64,000 nucleotides of DNA from Bradyrhizobium roseum (GTDB lineage Bacteria; Pseudomonadota; Alphaproteobacteria; Rhizobiales; Xanthobacteraceae). The DNA lies in assembly GCF_030413175.1 (NCBI RefSeq), contig NZ_CP129212.1, forward strand, positions 2,294,001 to 2,358,000, read 5' to 3'. The translations under genes were made by a program, and so were the position numbers. Each line of letters opens with the position of its first letter. The first letter of the stretch is position 1. Of this stretch, positions 9,646 through 18,719 are shown piece by piece. The notes beneath the pieces are model-generated. The model was not told where the DNA came from, did no database searches, and saw only the letters and a list, made by a program, of their open reading frames with translations.

Positions 9646-9723
9646 GATCAGGCGCTGCTCCCCGTCGCGAGATTGGTTGCGGATCTGGCCCAGGCCGGAT
9701 GCGCTCCGCGTCGGTTGAACAAT

Positions 9724-10332
9724 TTATAGTTGTACTTCATGTTTATGCAACCGAATACCAATAAACGTCCCACGAAACGAGAAATTCATCAACCCGCCGA
9801 ACGACTTCACCCCCGTCACCCCGTTCGGCTGTCCGGCCGCGCGGTGAATGCCCGTCGCCACCCCATACGCCGCGACGTCGGCAATCACCACCGCGTTCGC
9901 CCCGATCCGCGCATGCGCCCCGATCCGGACCGGCCCCAGGATTTTGGCCCCGGCGCCGATATCGACGTGCCCGCCAATCTCCGGAACCCCGCCATGGCCG
10001 CGGCTGCCAAGGGTGACCTGGTGGAAAATCAGGCAATTCACCCCGATCCTGGCGTCCGGATGAATGACGATGCCGTTGGGGTGGGGAACCAGCAGCCCGC
10101 CGCCGATCTGACAGGTCAACGGGATCTCCGCCCCCGTCACCACGCTCCAGAAGCGATGGCGCAGCGCGATGAACTTGCAGCACAGCGTCCCCAAGACGCC
10201 GCCACGCGCCCGCCAGACCTGGTAGCGGCGAACCGTCCGCAACAGCTTGCGGCCCGGATCCCAGAATTGCCGGGGGCGTTCCCGACTCCAGTCGGGAACC
10301 TCGGCGCTGATCTGTCCGATAGCCTGATCCAC
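9724..10332 (-). CDS. Serine acetyltransferase-like LbH acetyltransferase
   Basis: Hexapeptide acyltransferase of 202 aa. The CysE-like core is clear: TGAEIPLTCQIGGGL, HPNGIVIHPDARIG, LIFHQVTLGSRG, HVDIGAGAKILG, ARIGANAVVI, with the His residues expected for acetyl transfer. GTG start at 10332, preceded by an AGGGA site at good spacing. This is the first gene of the minus-strand polysaccharide run, and a 196-base gap separates it from the divergent WecG-STAS gene, so a promoter probably lies there. The C-terminal 30 residues extend beyond the helix (FRGTFIGIRLHKHEVQL) and match nothing I know. Confidence 0.85.
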   Translation of the reverse strand: MDQAIGQISAEVPDWSRERPRQFWDPGRKLLRTVRRYQVWRARGGVLGTLCCKFIALRHRFWSVVTGAEIPLTCQIGGGLLVPHPNGIVIHPDARIGVNCLIFHQVTLGSRGHGGVPEIGGHVDIGAGAKILGPVRIGAHARIGANAVVIADVAAYGVATGIHRAAGQPNGVTGVKSFGGLMNFSFRGTFIGIRLHKHEVQL

Positions 10333-10528
10333 TACGCATTCCCTGTCCCGGAACGAACCCCAATAGCGGAGGGCCGGGTTCGTGGGAAGAAGGCCTGCAA
10401 TTAATCACGTATATTAAATCGATTTCGCCAACCGGGATTTCGTAGTAGATCGCTTACCTCTCGCTAATCATTCGGCGGGGATCGCCCGTGGTGTCCGGGG
10501 GCGGAACGTCGAAGTTCGTGGGGCTTTC

Positions 10529-11704
10529 ATGTTGAAGACGTTGCGTGCTCCGCCGGCCTCGTCCGACTTCGCCGGACCAACCGCCGACCCGCGATCGGAA
10601 TGCGTCACTTCGGCTGACCTTTCCCGCAACGTCTATGGCCTGCTCGGCATTCCCGTGGACGCGCTCGATTTTCCCTCGCTGCTACAGGCGATGGAACTCG
10701 CGAGGAATGCCGGCGCGCCGTTCCTGATTTCGACGCCCAACGTCAATTTCCTCGTCAGGAGCCAGATCAGCGGCCCGTTCCGGGAATCCATGTTGCAGAG
10801 CGATCTGTGCCTCGCCGACGGCATGCCGCTGATCTGGCTCGCCAAGCTGCTGCGCATTCCGATCCGTGAAAGAATCGCCGGCAGCGACCTGTTTGGCCGG
10901 CTCAAATCGGCCAATGCGGCCGGCAGCCGGCTGCGGGTGTTCCTGCTGGGTGGCGCCGAAGGGCTGGCGGCGGCGGTTGGCGCCAAGCTGAACGCCGAAA
11001 GGAGCGGGCTGGAATGCGTTGGCGAACTCAATCCGGGTTTTGGCACCATTGAAGAAATGAGTTCGCCCGACATTATCGATCAAATAAATGCGAGTGGCGC
11101 GGATTTAATCGCGGTATTTTTCGGCGCGGAGAAGGCGCAGGCCTGGTTGCTGCGCAACCACTGGCAGCTGCGCCCGCCTATTCGTGCCCAGTTCGGGGCC
11201 ACCATCAATTTCGAGGCCGGGACCGTCCGGCGCGCGCCGCCGATGCTCCGCAGCACCGGGTTTGAATGGCTGTGGCGTATCAAGGAAGAGCCCTATCTCT
11301 GGCGTCGCTATTGGAGCGACGGCAAGGCCTTGCTCGCACTGCTGGCGACTTCCGTGCTGCCGTTAATGCTGAGCGCGCGCGGTCTGCGAAGCCTGCAAGA
11401 ACTCTCGATCGTACGACGCGAAGATCACGCTTCCGTGACGATCGCCCTGGTCGGGGCCGCGGTGGCCACGCATGCCGACGGCGCGATCGAACAACTTCGG
11501 GACGCGCTGGATAGCGACAAAAGGTTGATCATCGACGTTTCCAATACGCAGTACATCGATGCGAGGTTTTTCGGCTTGTTCCTGATGGTGCGAAAGCAAT
11601 TGGCCGGTCGTGGACAGGAACTGCTCTTTACCGGCGCGACCGCCCGTCTGCGGCGGATATTCCGCCTCAACAGATTTGAATTCCTCCTGTCACCTGAAGT
11701 GTGA
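10529..11704 (+). CDS. WecG/TagA/CpsF glycosyltransferase fused to a C-terminal STAS domain
   Basis: Two-domain protein, 391 aa. Residues about 36-235 are a WecG/TagA/CpsF (GT26) glycosyltransferase: VYGLLGIPVDAL, STPNVNFLV, the DGMP motif at 97-100, RIAGSDL, and GAEKAQAWL. After a hydrophobic amphipathic stretch near 265-285, residues about 295-388 form a STAS fold (VTIALVGAAVATHADGA, LIIDVSNTQYIDARFFGLFLM). The serine phosphorylated in SpoIIAA-like proteins (DSSG) is replaced by Ala-Arg, so phospho-switching by a classical anti-sigma kinase is unlikely. GT26 enzymes act at an early membrane-associated step of polysaccharide assembly. The gene leads the plus-strand run into prsT and its stop touches the upstream open frame of prsT. 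Confidence 0.88.
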   Translation: MLKTLRAPPASSDFAGPTADPRSECVTSADLSRNVYGLLGIPVDALDFPSLLQAMELARNAGAPFLISTPNVNFLVRSQISGPFRESMLQSDLCLADGMPLIWLAKLLRIPIRERIAGSDLFGRLKSANAAGSRLRVFLLGGAEGLAAAVGAKLNAERSGLECVGELNPGFGTIEEMSSPDIIDQINASGADLIAVFFGAEKAQAWLLRNHWQLRPPIRAQFGATINFEAGTVRRAPPMLRSTGFEWLWRIKEEPYLWRRYWSDGKALLALLATSVLPLMLSARGLRSLQELSIVRREDHASVTIALVGAAVATHADGAIEQLRDALDSDKRLIIDVSNTQYIDARFFGLFLMVRKQLAGRGQELLFTGATARLRRIFRLNRFEFLLSPEV

Positions 11705-11769
11705 TAGCGGAGAAAATACCATCATTACCCGGCCGAGGTCGGCCGTGCGACATTCATTCAGGGTCAAAT

Positions 11770-14175
11770 ATGAAGCAGCCAGCCGGTCAGATTTCGCACG
11801 TTCGCCGCGGACATGTTCGCCGCGGACTTGCGCTCCTGTTCGTGATGTTTGTCGCGGGTTGCGGATCCCCGGAGGAGCGCGCGCAAGGTTACTATGAGAG
11901 CGGAATGGCTCTTATCGAAAAGAAGGACGACCTCGAGGCGCGCAAGGAGTTGCTCAAGGCCGTGAAGTACAAGAGCGACAAAGTCGAAGTCTGGCGGGCG
12001 CTCGCCGGGATCGATGAACGAACCAAGGCAACGTCGCTTTTCCTGGATTTGCGTCGCATCGTCGAACTGGATCCTAACGATCTGAATGCGCGATTGAAAC
12101 TTGCGCGAATGATGGTCGGCGGTGGGGCCGCCGAGGCCGCGCTTCGCGTTGTCGATGCCGCGAACGAGGGCGACAAGCCGAACGCGGAGCTTCATGCGCT
12201 GCGGGCCATCATTCTGCTGCGAACAAACGACAATGCCGGGGCGGTCCGCGAAGCGCAGCGCGCCTATGAGATCGATGCGACCAACGTCGACGCGATCTCG
12301 TTGCTTGCCTCGAAAAAGGTTGCCGATGGCGATCTGGATGGCGCCTTGAAACTTCTGGATACGGTGCCAGCCGCGTCCAGGGATGAAACGCGCATTACGT
12401 TGCAGAAGATCGATGCGTATACGCGCAAGAAGGACCTGGCGAAGGCCGAAGAACTGTTGCGCAAGCTGATCGAGCAAAATCCTCAGGAAGGAGCATACCG
12501 CGCCCAGCTCCTGCAGCTTCTCCTCGGACAACGGAAGTTCGTCGAGGCCGAGAAGGAATTTCGGGCGAGGGCCGAAGCCAACCCGGCTGACAGCAAGATC
12601 GGTCTCGACCTGGTTCGTTTCCTGATTGCCACGAAGGGGGCTGATGCCGGCAGGGCCGAGTTGGAAGCGCGGATCAAGGCCGGCGGCAATGATTTCGACT
12701 ACCAGATCGCGTTGGCCGAGCTGGATGTTGGGCAGAACCGGGCGGGCGCCGCCGTGCAGGCTCTGCAGAAGTTGATCGAAACTGCTGCCACCCCCGACAA
12801 GAAGCTCGCCGCCCAGGTCAAGCTTGCGGAGGTCCATATCGCAAAGAATGACAGGGCGGCTGCCGAGCCCTTGATCGCGGATGTACTCTCGAAAGACCGC
12901 CGAAACAGCGGCGCACTGCGGCTGCGCGCCGCCCTGAGCGTGGATAAAGGGCAGTTCGACAGCGCCATTTCCGATTTGCGTGAGGCGCTCAATGACCAGC
13001 CGAAGTCAGTTGAATTGCTGTCGCTGATGGCAGTGGCGTATGAACGCAGCGGAAAGGCCGAGTTGGCCGACCGTCAATACGCCGATGCGTTGAAATCATC
13101 CAACGCTAATCCCGATGTCGTTCTCCGATACGTCGCGTTCTTGCAGCGCAAGGGCGAGTTGGCTCGTGCCGAAGAGATTCTGACGGATGCGGCCAATCGC
13201 AATTCCGGCAATCTCCAGATCTGGTCGTCGCTTGCGCAGATCAAGTTGAGCCGGCAGAACTGGTCGGGCGCCCTGGCGATCGCGGACGCGATCGGGCGGG
13301 TCGATCAGGGCCGGGTGGTTGCGGAGCAGATTCGCGCCGCAGCGCTCGCCGGCCAGAACAAGATCGACGAAAGCGTCGCGGCGCTGGAGGCCGCGCACAA
13401 GGCGGGGCCCGACGCACCGCAGCCTGCGCTTGCGCTTGCCTCGGCCTATTTGAAGCAGGGCAAGCCGGACAAGGCATCAGCCCTGCTGCAGACTATCAGC
13501 GACAAATTCCCGTCCAATGCGCAGCTTCTGGTTTTTCTTGGACAGGCCAAATTGGCGGAAAAGAAAAACGATGAGGCGTTGCGGAGCTTCAAGAAGGCCG
13601 TCGAGCAGCAACCCAAGGAGCCGGCGGGTTACAATGCGCTGAACGAATTTTACGTGCAGAGCAAGAATTACGATGCGGCCGACAAGATACTGAAGGCCGG
13701 ACTTGCGGAGTTGCCGGGCAATGTAGCGTTTCGTCTCTCGCTGGCCGGCCTGCAGATCACGCGGGGAAATAACGACGCGGCAATATCCCAGTACGAAGCC
13801 ATTCTGCAGGACCAGCCGAATTCCCTCGTTGCGATCAACAATCTCGTCAGCTTGCTATTGGATAACCGGAGCGACAAGCCGAGCTTGGAGCGTGCGTTCG
13901 AACTGTCAGACAAGCTCAAGGGCTCCAACGTACCGCAGTTTCAGGATACGTTGGGATGGGCTCAGTACAAGCGTGGCGATGTCAAGGGAGCGATCACCAC
14001 GCTCGAGGCGGCTGCGGCGGCGATGGCGAGCCTCTCGGCGGTTCACTATCACCTCGGCATGAGCTACGCGGCTGACGGACAAACCCAAAAGGCGGCGGAG
14101 CGCTTCAAGACCGCATTTTCGCTGGAGCCGGAAGGAACGCCGCTCAAGAACAGCATTCGTTCCGTGATGAAATGA
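11770..14175 (+). CDS. prsT: PEP-CTERM/exosortase system TPR-repeat lipoprotein PrsT
   Basis: Long TPR lipoprotein of 801 aa. The chosen ATG at 11770 places a basic N-terminus before a hydrophobic stretch ending in the lipobox VAGC with Cys31; the open frame extends 23 codons upstream but without signal-peptide character. The rest is tandem TPR-like helical hairpins almost end to end (for example DPNDLNARLKLARMM and QDTLGWAQYKRGDVKGAI). This architecture and length match PrsT, a conserved partner of exosortase loci. As a lipoprotein it should sit in the periplasm on an outer or inner membrane leaflet and scaffold protein contacts. It is separated by a hairpin from the convergent barrel gene. 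Confidence 0.88.
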   Translation: MKQPAGQISHVRRGHVRRGLALLFVMFVAGCGSPEERAQGYYESGMALIEKKDDLEARKELLKAVKYKSDKVEVWRALAGIDERTKATSLFLDLRRIVELDPNDLNARLKLARMMVGGGAAEAALRVVDAANEGDKPNAELHALRAIILLRTNDNAGAVREAQRAYEIDATNVDAISLLASKKVADGDLDGALKLLDTVPAASRDETRITLQKIDAYTRKKDLAKAEELLRKLIEQNPQEGAYRAQLLQLLLGQRKFVEAEKEFRARAEANPADSKIGLDLVRFLIATKGADAGRAELEARIKAGGNDFDYQIALAELDVGQNRAGAAVQALQKLIETAATPDKKLAAQVKLAEVHIAKNDRAAAEPLIADVLSKDRRNSGALRLRAALSVDKGQFDSAISDLREALNDQPKSVELLSLMAVAYERSGKAELADRQYADALKSSNANPDVVLRYVAFLQRKGELARAEEILTDAANRNSGNLQIWSSLAQIKLSRQNWSGALAIADAIGRVDQGRVVAEQIRAAALAGQNKIDESVAALEAAHKAGPDAPQPALALASAYLKQGKPDKASALLQTISDKFPSNAQLLVFLGQAKLAEKKNDEALRSFKKAVEQQPKEPAGYNALNEFYVQSKNYDAADKILKAGLAELPGNVAFRLSLAGLQITRGNNDAAISQYEAILQDQPNSLVAINNLVSLLLDNRSDKPSLERAFELSDKLKGSNVPQFQDTLGWAQYKRGDVKGAITTLEAAAAAMASLSAVHYHLGMSYAADGQTQKAAERFKTAFSLEPEGTPLKNSIRSVMK

Positions 14176-14204
14176 AGCGCGAGTTTTCGTCTCCAGGCGA
14201 AGGC

Positions 14205-14220
14205 CCAGGCTTTTGCCTGG
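14205..14220. terminator. Hairpin between convergent prsT and the barrel gene
   Basis: A 6-bp perfect stem (CCAGGC / GCCTGG) with a TTTT loop lies between the two convergent stop codons. There is no T-run after either arm, so it is at best a weak bidirectional terminator or a Rho-assisted element. Confidence 0.35.
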
Positions 14221-14280
14221 CGATGCTGCTCAATCGATGACTGAACCAGCCTGACGACGTGGGGAAAGTCCCTACCTGTG

Positions 14281-15552
14281 CTAATTCCCCGACGGCAGCA
14301 CCGTCCAGTTGTGCGTGGCGACGAACATCAGGCTGTGGGAGTCCGCGGGGCCGGTACCGGAAACGGTTGGTGTGCCAGTAACCGGATCAATGATCGTGGC
14401 GCCTCCGGTGCTCGCAAACCGATGCAGGTATCGGTAGGTGAGCGACGTCAGCCATTCGCGGGTCAGATTGTAGCTATAGGTCGCCGACGCCGAAGCGAAA
14501 TCCGTCGTTGTGCTCGAGATCTGCCGGTTGGCGCTCGTCGAGAAGGAAAGTGTGGAGCGGGAGTTGAGGTTGTGGATGAGCGATGCCGTGATCGAATCCC
14601 GCTTAAACAAAGAGCCGACAATGCTCGGTCCAACCGATTTGCTGACGGTGAGGGACAACGTCGTGCTTTTCAGCATGCGATAAGTCAGGACGGCGTCGCC
14701 AATCCAGTCGGCTGCTGTGCTTGACACGGGTATGGCGGATGTCACGCCTCCGAATGTAGAACTCGAAACCCCTCGATCCGTCACGATATAGACCGCGCCC
14801 GCGTTGGCGCGAAAGGAAAGCAGCGGCGACAAAGTGGCGTCGAACCCGGCCTGCTCGCGAAAAATCTGCACCTGCGTGTTGAACGTGTTGCCGTATTCGA
14901 GCAGTTGATATTCGGAGGACAGGTTGATCGCTGTCACCGAATTCAGCGAACGCCGCCAATTGCCTCGTGCAAGTGTATCCGTAAACGGCAAGCCGCCGCT
15001 CGACGGCTCGTAGGTGGTGCGGGTGGACGTGGCCAACAGCGAGACCGTATCGATAGCGGTGATCGAACGGTCGATTCCGCCCGATGCGGTAAGCCGATTG
15101 ATAAAGCCCGAGACTGGTAAGGTAACGCCGAGTTCGTTGAGCAGTGCGAGCGAGGTGCTCTGTTGTCGCCAACTCGCCTCGACATACTCCCTGTCGAATT
15201 TGTTCTTTTCCTGAACCTCGTACCGCGTCTTGAATCCATAGTTCAAGAATTCCGACGCGGTTCCGGCGGCGCCCGGACCCCAATATTTTCTGTAGGTGCC
15301 GTCGGCGACGACATTGAACTTACTGGTCGGCGTGCGCGCCTGTGCGTCCGCATTGAGTGTCGTGTACGATCCCACCGAACCCGCAGGCGAGTTGCGCAGG
15401 TATTGGTTGCTGTTCAGTTCGACGGTTTCGGTCTCGCTGGCCTTTATCGACCAGTCAAACGCAAAGGCCACGGACGGCGCCATGGCAAAGCACACCGAGA
15501 CTGCTACGGCAGCTCTCTTCACGTTGCTTCTCGCCCCGCCGTCAGACCTCAC
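14281..15552 (-). CDS. Exosortase-locus outer-membrane beta-barrel protein
   Basis: Secreted protein of 423 aa with a signal peptide (basic VKRAAVAVSVCFAMA, cleavage near AFA). The mature part is a long series of alternating amphipathic strands rich in Ser, Thr, Tyr and Asn and ends close to an aromatic strand (MFVATHNWTVL), as expected of an outer-membrane barrel. A protein of this kind is regularly encoded next to the polysaccharide export gene in PEP-CTERM loci (the TIGR03016-type family). GTG start at 15552 overlaps the stop of the upstream export gene (GTGA), so translation is probably coupled. Its role is presumably in polymer or protein passage at the outer membrane. Confidence 0.78.
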   Translation of the reverse strand: MRSDGGARSNVKRAAVAVSVCFAMAPSVAFAFDWSIKASETETVELNSNQYLRNSPAGSVGSYTTLNADAQARTPTSKFNVVADGTYRKYWGPGAAGTASEFLNYGFKTRYEVQEKNKFDREYVEASWRQQSTSLALLNELGVTLPVSGFINRLTASGGIDRSITAIDTVSLLATSTRTTYEPSSGGLPFTDTLARGNWRRSLNSVTAINLSSEYQLLEYGNTFNTQVQIFREQAGFDATLSPLLSFRANAGAVYIVTDRGVSSSTFGGVTSAIPVSSTAADWIGDAVLTYRMLKSTTLSLTVSKSVGPSIVGSLFKRDSITASLIHNLNSRSTLSFSTSANRQISSTTTDFASASATYSYNLTREWLTSLTYRYLHRFASTGGATIIDPVTGTPTVSGTGPADSHSLMFVATHNWTVLPSGN

Positions 15553-16142
15553 TCAAACAAACGCCGTTCCGGAACCATAATCACATCGCCGGCCCGCAGG
15601 GTGATGTTACCCTCCAGGTCGTTACCGGCTTCGTAAGCGCGGTAGTTGAACATGAAAATCGTCTCATCGCCGCCGGGGCCCTTTCGCCGCACCTGGATAC
15701 GGTTCTTCGCGGCAAAAGGTCCGATGCCGCCAGCAAGGGCGATCGCCTGCATCAAGGTCGTTTTCTGCCTGACGACATAGGAGCCCGGCTTCACGATCTC
15801 ACCGGTGATGAAAATCTTCGGCTTGAGGTCGTCCTCGGGAATCTCCTTGGGAGCGGCCAGGACAGCAACCGTAACGTCCAGATTATCGTCCTTGTAGTTG
15901 TTCTTCAGCCTGCTCTTGAGAATATTCTCAAGAGCCAGTGGGGTCAGCCCTCGTGCCCGGATATGGCCTGCCAAAGGAAACGCGATCTCGCCCGAGGGGT
16001 CGACGACCACCGTCCGGTCAAGCTTGGGATCCTGCAGGACCGAAATGCTCAGGCTGTCGCCCGATTTCAAAGGCTGCGCTTTTGCCACCCCCGGGGCCAG
16101 AAAGGCCACGCACAGCAGTGCCAGCAAGATTCGCATGTCCAT
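15549..16142 (-). CDS. Polysaccharide export protein, PEP-CTERM-associated (Wza-like)
   Basis: Periplasmic polysaccharide export protein, 197 aa, with a signal peptide (residues 1-22, ending VAKA). The Poly_export domain is recognisable: LKSGDSLSISVLQDPKLD, VVVDPSGEIAFPLAGHI, and a following SLBB-type part (IFITGEIVKPGSYVV, TLMQAIALAGGI, LRAGDVIMVPE). There is no lipobox Cys, unlike E. coli Wza; the short form found in exosortase loci (TIGR03027-like) also lacks one. It would connect inner-membrane synthesis with the outer-membrane exit and is translationally coupled to the barrel gene. Confidence 0.9.
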   Translation of the reverse strand: MDMRILLALLCVAFLAPGVAKAQPLKSGDSLSISVLQDPKLDRTVVVDPSGEIAFPLAGHIRARGLTPLALENILKSRLKNNYKDDNLDVTVAVLAAPKEIPEDDLKPKIFITGEIVKPGSYVVRQKTTLMQAIALAGGIGPFAAKNRIQVRRKGPGGDETIFMFNYRAYEAGNDLEGNITLRAGDVIMVPERRLFE

Positions 16143-16251
16143 ATCCCCTTAAAGCCCGCAAACGAAACACATTTAAGCCAGCATGTGGGGATTTTTTCCC
16201 ACCCATGCAGCCATCATTTAGCCATGGGGGAAGCTAATTGAATACAAGGGC

Positions 16252-17088
16252 TTAGGGAACCCGCGAGAATTTTTTAACGGGAAAAATACTATACTGTTGC
16301 TTATCCGCAATAACATCCCGAACGATGCCGTCCGAAATCACCCGTTGGTCGTTCGCAAAGCCATAAACCAGCGCAGTATCGCACAGGACGTTAATCATTC
16401 GCGGGATTCCGCCGCTCGCGGACGAGATCAGCGCGCAGGCTTCCTGGGTGAACAGGGGGCGGCGGGCACCCACTGCCTGAAGCCTGAACGCGATATAGTT
16501 GGCCACTTCGCGGTCATCGAGCGGGCGAAGGTGGAAGTCGGAAGAGATTCGCTGCGCGAACTGGTGCAGGCCAGGCTCCAGCAACAGATCGCGGAGCTGC
16601 GGCTGTCCAACCAGAATCAGCTGCAGGATCTGGAACTTGTCCGCGTTAATGTTTGAAATCATGCGCAAATGTTCGAGCGCTGCCGGCTCCAGATTCTGCG
16701 CCTCGTCGATGATGAGTATGGTTCGTCTTCCATTGGCGAATTGACCATATAGAAAATCTTGCAACTTCTTGAAAAGAATAGGATAGTCCCCGTCGAACGA
16801 TTGGCCGAGCGACATCAGGATCCACTGCAGCAATTCCTGCCGGCCCTGCGGGGAATTCGAGATCAGGCCGATGGTGATCGCCGGGCTGACCTTCTTGAGC
16901 AGATGCCGTACCAGGGTGGTCTTGCCGGAGCCTATTTCACCTGTAATGACGGTGAAGCCGGCGTTGTTCATGACGCCGAACTCCAGCATCGTGAACGCCA
17001 TCGAATGCATTTTGCCCCAGTAGATCAGGTCGGGGTCGGGGAGTATTGAAAAAGGTTTCTCCCGCAGCTGATAAAATGCCTCGTACAT
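16252..17088 (-). CDS. Exosortase-locus AAA ATPase (GspA/ExeA-like)
   Basis: AAA ATPase of 278 aa with the ExeA/GspA opening (MYEAFYQLREKPFSILPDPD). Walker A is GEIGSGKT at residues 50-57, Walker B is ILIIDEAQ with D128-E129, and a sensor-like LVGQPQLRDLL follows. It lacks the peptidoglycan-binding tail of ExeA. Proteins of this type are fixed members of XrtA/PEP-CTERM polysaccharide loci, where they may organise the export complex. It is read away from the chain-length and kinase genes across a 271-base divergent gap. Confidence 0.88.
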   Translation of the reverse strand: MYEAFYQLREKPFSILPDPDLIYWGKMHSMAFTMLEFGVMNNAGFTVITGEIGSGKTTLVRHLLKKVSPAITIGLISNSPQGRQELLQWILMSLGQSFDGDYPILFKKLQDFLYGQFANGRRTILIIDEAQNLEPAALEHLRMISNINADKFQILQLILVGQPQLRDLLLEPGLHQFAQRISSDFHLRPLDDREVANYIAFRLQAVGARRPLFTQEACALISSASGGIPRMINVLCDTALVYGFANDQRVISDGIVRDVIADKQQYSIFPVKKFSRVP

Positions 17089-17359
17089 TGAACTTCCTTA
17101 GCCCGGCTACAGACGCTTATAGCGTACTTCGAAGGATTGACCCGCTTCCCTCAACGCATTTCTTTGATCTACGTAAATTCGACAAGGCAGTTGCCGGCGG
17201 AACCTCGATTAAGATTGAAGTTTGAAAGGCCAGACCTGACCAACTATTCATTAAATCCCGGCAAGATCGATGCTAGATTGCAGACGGTAGCAAGGCGCCA
17301 CCGCTCATTTCGCAGTACAATCAGCCTAGCAGGCTCGCGAACATACGCTCGGACGATAC

Positions 17360-18703
17360 ATGCTGCAAAAGGTTGAATTTGAGGACGATTTCCAGCCTCT
17401 GCAAGAGGACCGCAGCTATCTGTTGCAGCCTGCTTTCTATTGGGAAGTGATCCAGCGGCGCTGGGTCTATTTCATGTTGCCTTTCGTCACGATCCTTGCC
17501 GCGGGCGCCGCGGCGGCTGTGCTGTGGCCTCCGACCTATCTTTCCGAGGGGCGGATCCTTGTTCAATCGCAGCAGATACCGTCCGAACTGGTGCGGCCCA
17601 CGGTCACCAGCGCTGCGCAGGAGCGTATTCAAGTCATCCAGCAGCGGACGATGACGCGGGACAATCTGATCGCGATCGCCGACAAGTTCAGATTGTTCCC
17701 GGACAAGCGTACGTTGATGTCGCCGACCGAGATCGTTGCGGAGGTCAAGAAGCACACCAAAATCGCTCCGGTCGACCTTCAAATCGACTTCAAGCAGCGG
17801 ACGCGCGCTGAGAATCCCACCATCGTCTTTTCGGTCGGGTTCGAATACAGCAATGCTGCAATTGCCGCTCAGGTCGCCAACGAGTTGATGACGCGGATCC
17901 TGAACGAGGATCTTCGCGATCGGACCAGCCGTGCCACTGACACGACGAAGTTCCTGGGGCGGGAAGTACAGAGACTGCAGGCCGAGAACTCCGCGCTCGA
18001 TGCGAAGATCGCACAACTGCGTATCACACAAGGCAGGCCGGCGTCGTCGAACGGCGCTGACCAGTCGACGTCGACGCTTACCCAGCTCAAGTCCGAACTG
18101 ATCCAGAAGGGCGCGCTCTACTCGGAGCGGCATCCTTTGATCCAGTCGCTGAAGAAGCAGATCGAAGCGTTGGAGAAGGTCGCGGCTGCGCCGGTCGCCA
18201 CCAATGACGCCGCGACCGTTGCCAGCCTCGAGGTGATGGTCGCCCAACAAGAGAGTCTGCAAAAGAGCCTCGACGCTGCGTCAGCCAAATTGGCGGCGGC
18301 ACGGCTTGGCGAAAATCTTGAAAAGGACCAGCAGTCGGAGAAACTCGAGATCATCGAGCAGCCGACGGCTCCTCAAGATCCGGTCAAGCCCAACCGGCTG
18401 AAAGTCCTTGCGATGGCTTTCGCCGCCGCGCTCTTTGGCGGCGCGGGGCTGGCAGTGCTGATGGAACTGTTGGACAAGGGAATCCGCCGGAGCAACGATC
18501 TATTGTCTGTTGTCGACGGCCAGTTGATCATTTCAATCCCCTACATCAGCACAGCTGCTGAAACGCGGACGAGGAGGCGACGGATACTGGTCGGTCTGGG
18601 GGCCATCGCGCTGGTTGCGGTGGGACTGCTGGTGGTCGTCTACCTTTTCCTTCCACCACTTGACCTGATGATCGCCAAGGCCAAGGTGGGGCTGTTTCGA
18701 TGA
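17360..18703 (+). CDS. Polysaccharide chain-length determinant (Wzz/GumC type), exosortase locus
   Basis: Inner-membrane polysaccharide co-polymerase of 447 aa. A first membrane segment spans about residues 36-57. A long periplasmic region follows, rich in coiled coil (about 180-330: FLGREVQRLQAENSALDAKI, LESLIQKG-like heptads), then a membrane segment near 345-365 beside the PxxP-like PQDPVKPNRLK motif. A further hydrophobic segment lies near 412-436. It should set polymer length together with the kinase encoded 16 bases downstream. The ribosome site is weak (GGAC). Confidence 0.87.
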   Translation: MLQKVEFEDDFQPLQEDRSYLLQPAFYWEVIQRRWVYFMLPFVTILAAGAAAAVLWPPTYLSEGRILVQSQQIPSELVRPTVTSAAQERIQVIQQRTMTRDNLIAIADKFRLFPDKRTLMSPTEIVAEVKKHTKIAPVDLQIDFKQRTRAENPTIVFSVGFEYSNAAIAAQVANELMTRILNEDLRDRTSRATDTTKFLGREVQRLQAENSALDAKIAQLRITQGRPASSNGADQSTSTLTQLKSELIQKGALYSERHPLIQSLKKQIEALEKVAAAPVATNDAATVASLEVMVAQQESLQKSLDAASAKLAAARLGENLEKDQQSEKLEIIEQPTAPQDPVKPNRLKVLAMAFAAALFGGAGLAVLMELLDKGIRRSNDLLSVVDGQLIISIPYISTAAETRTRRRRILVGLGAIALVAVGLLVVVYLFLPPLDLMIAKAKVGLFR

Positions 18704-18719
18704 TTCGCGGAGACGCGCA

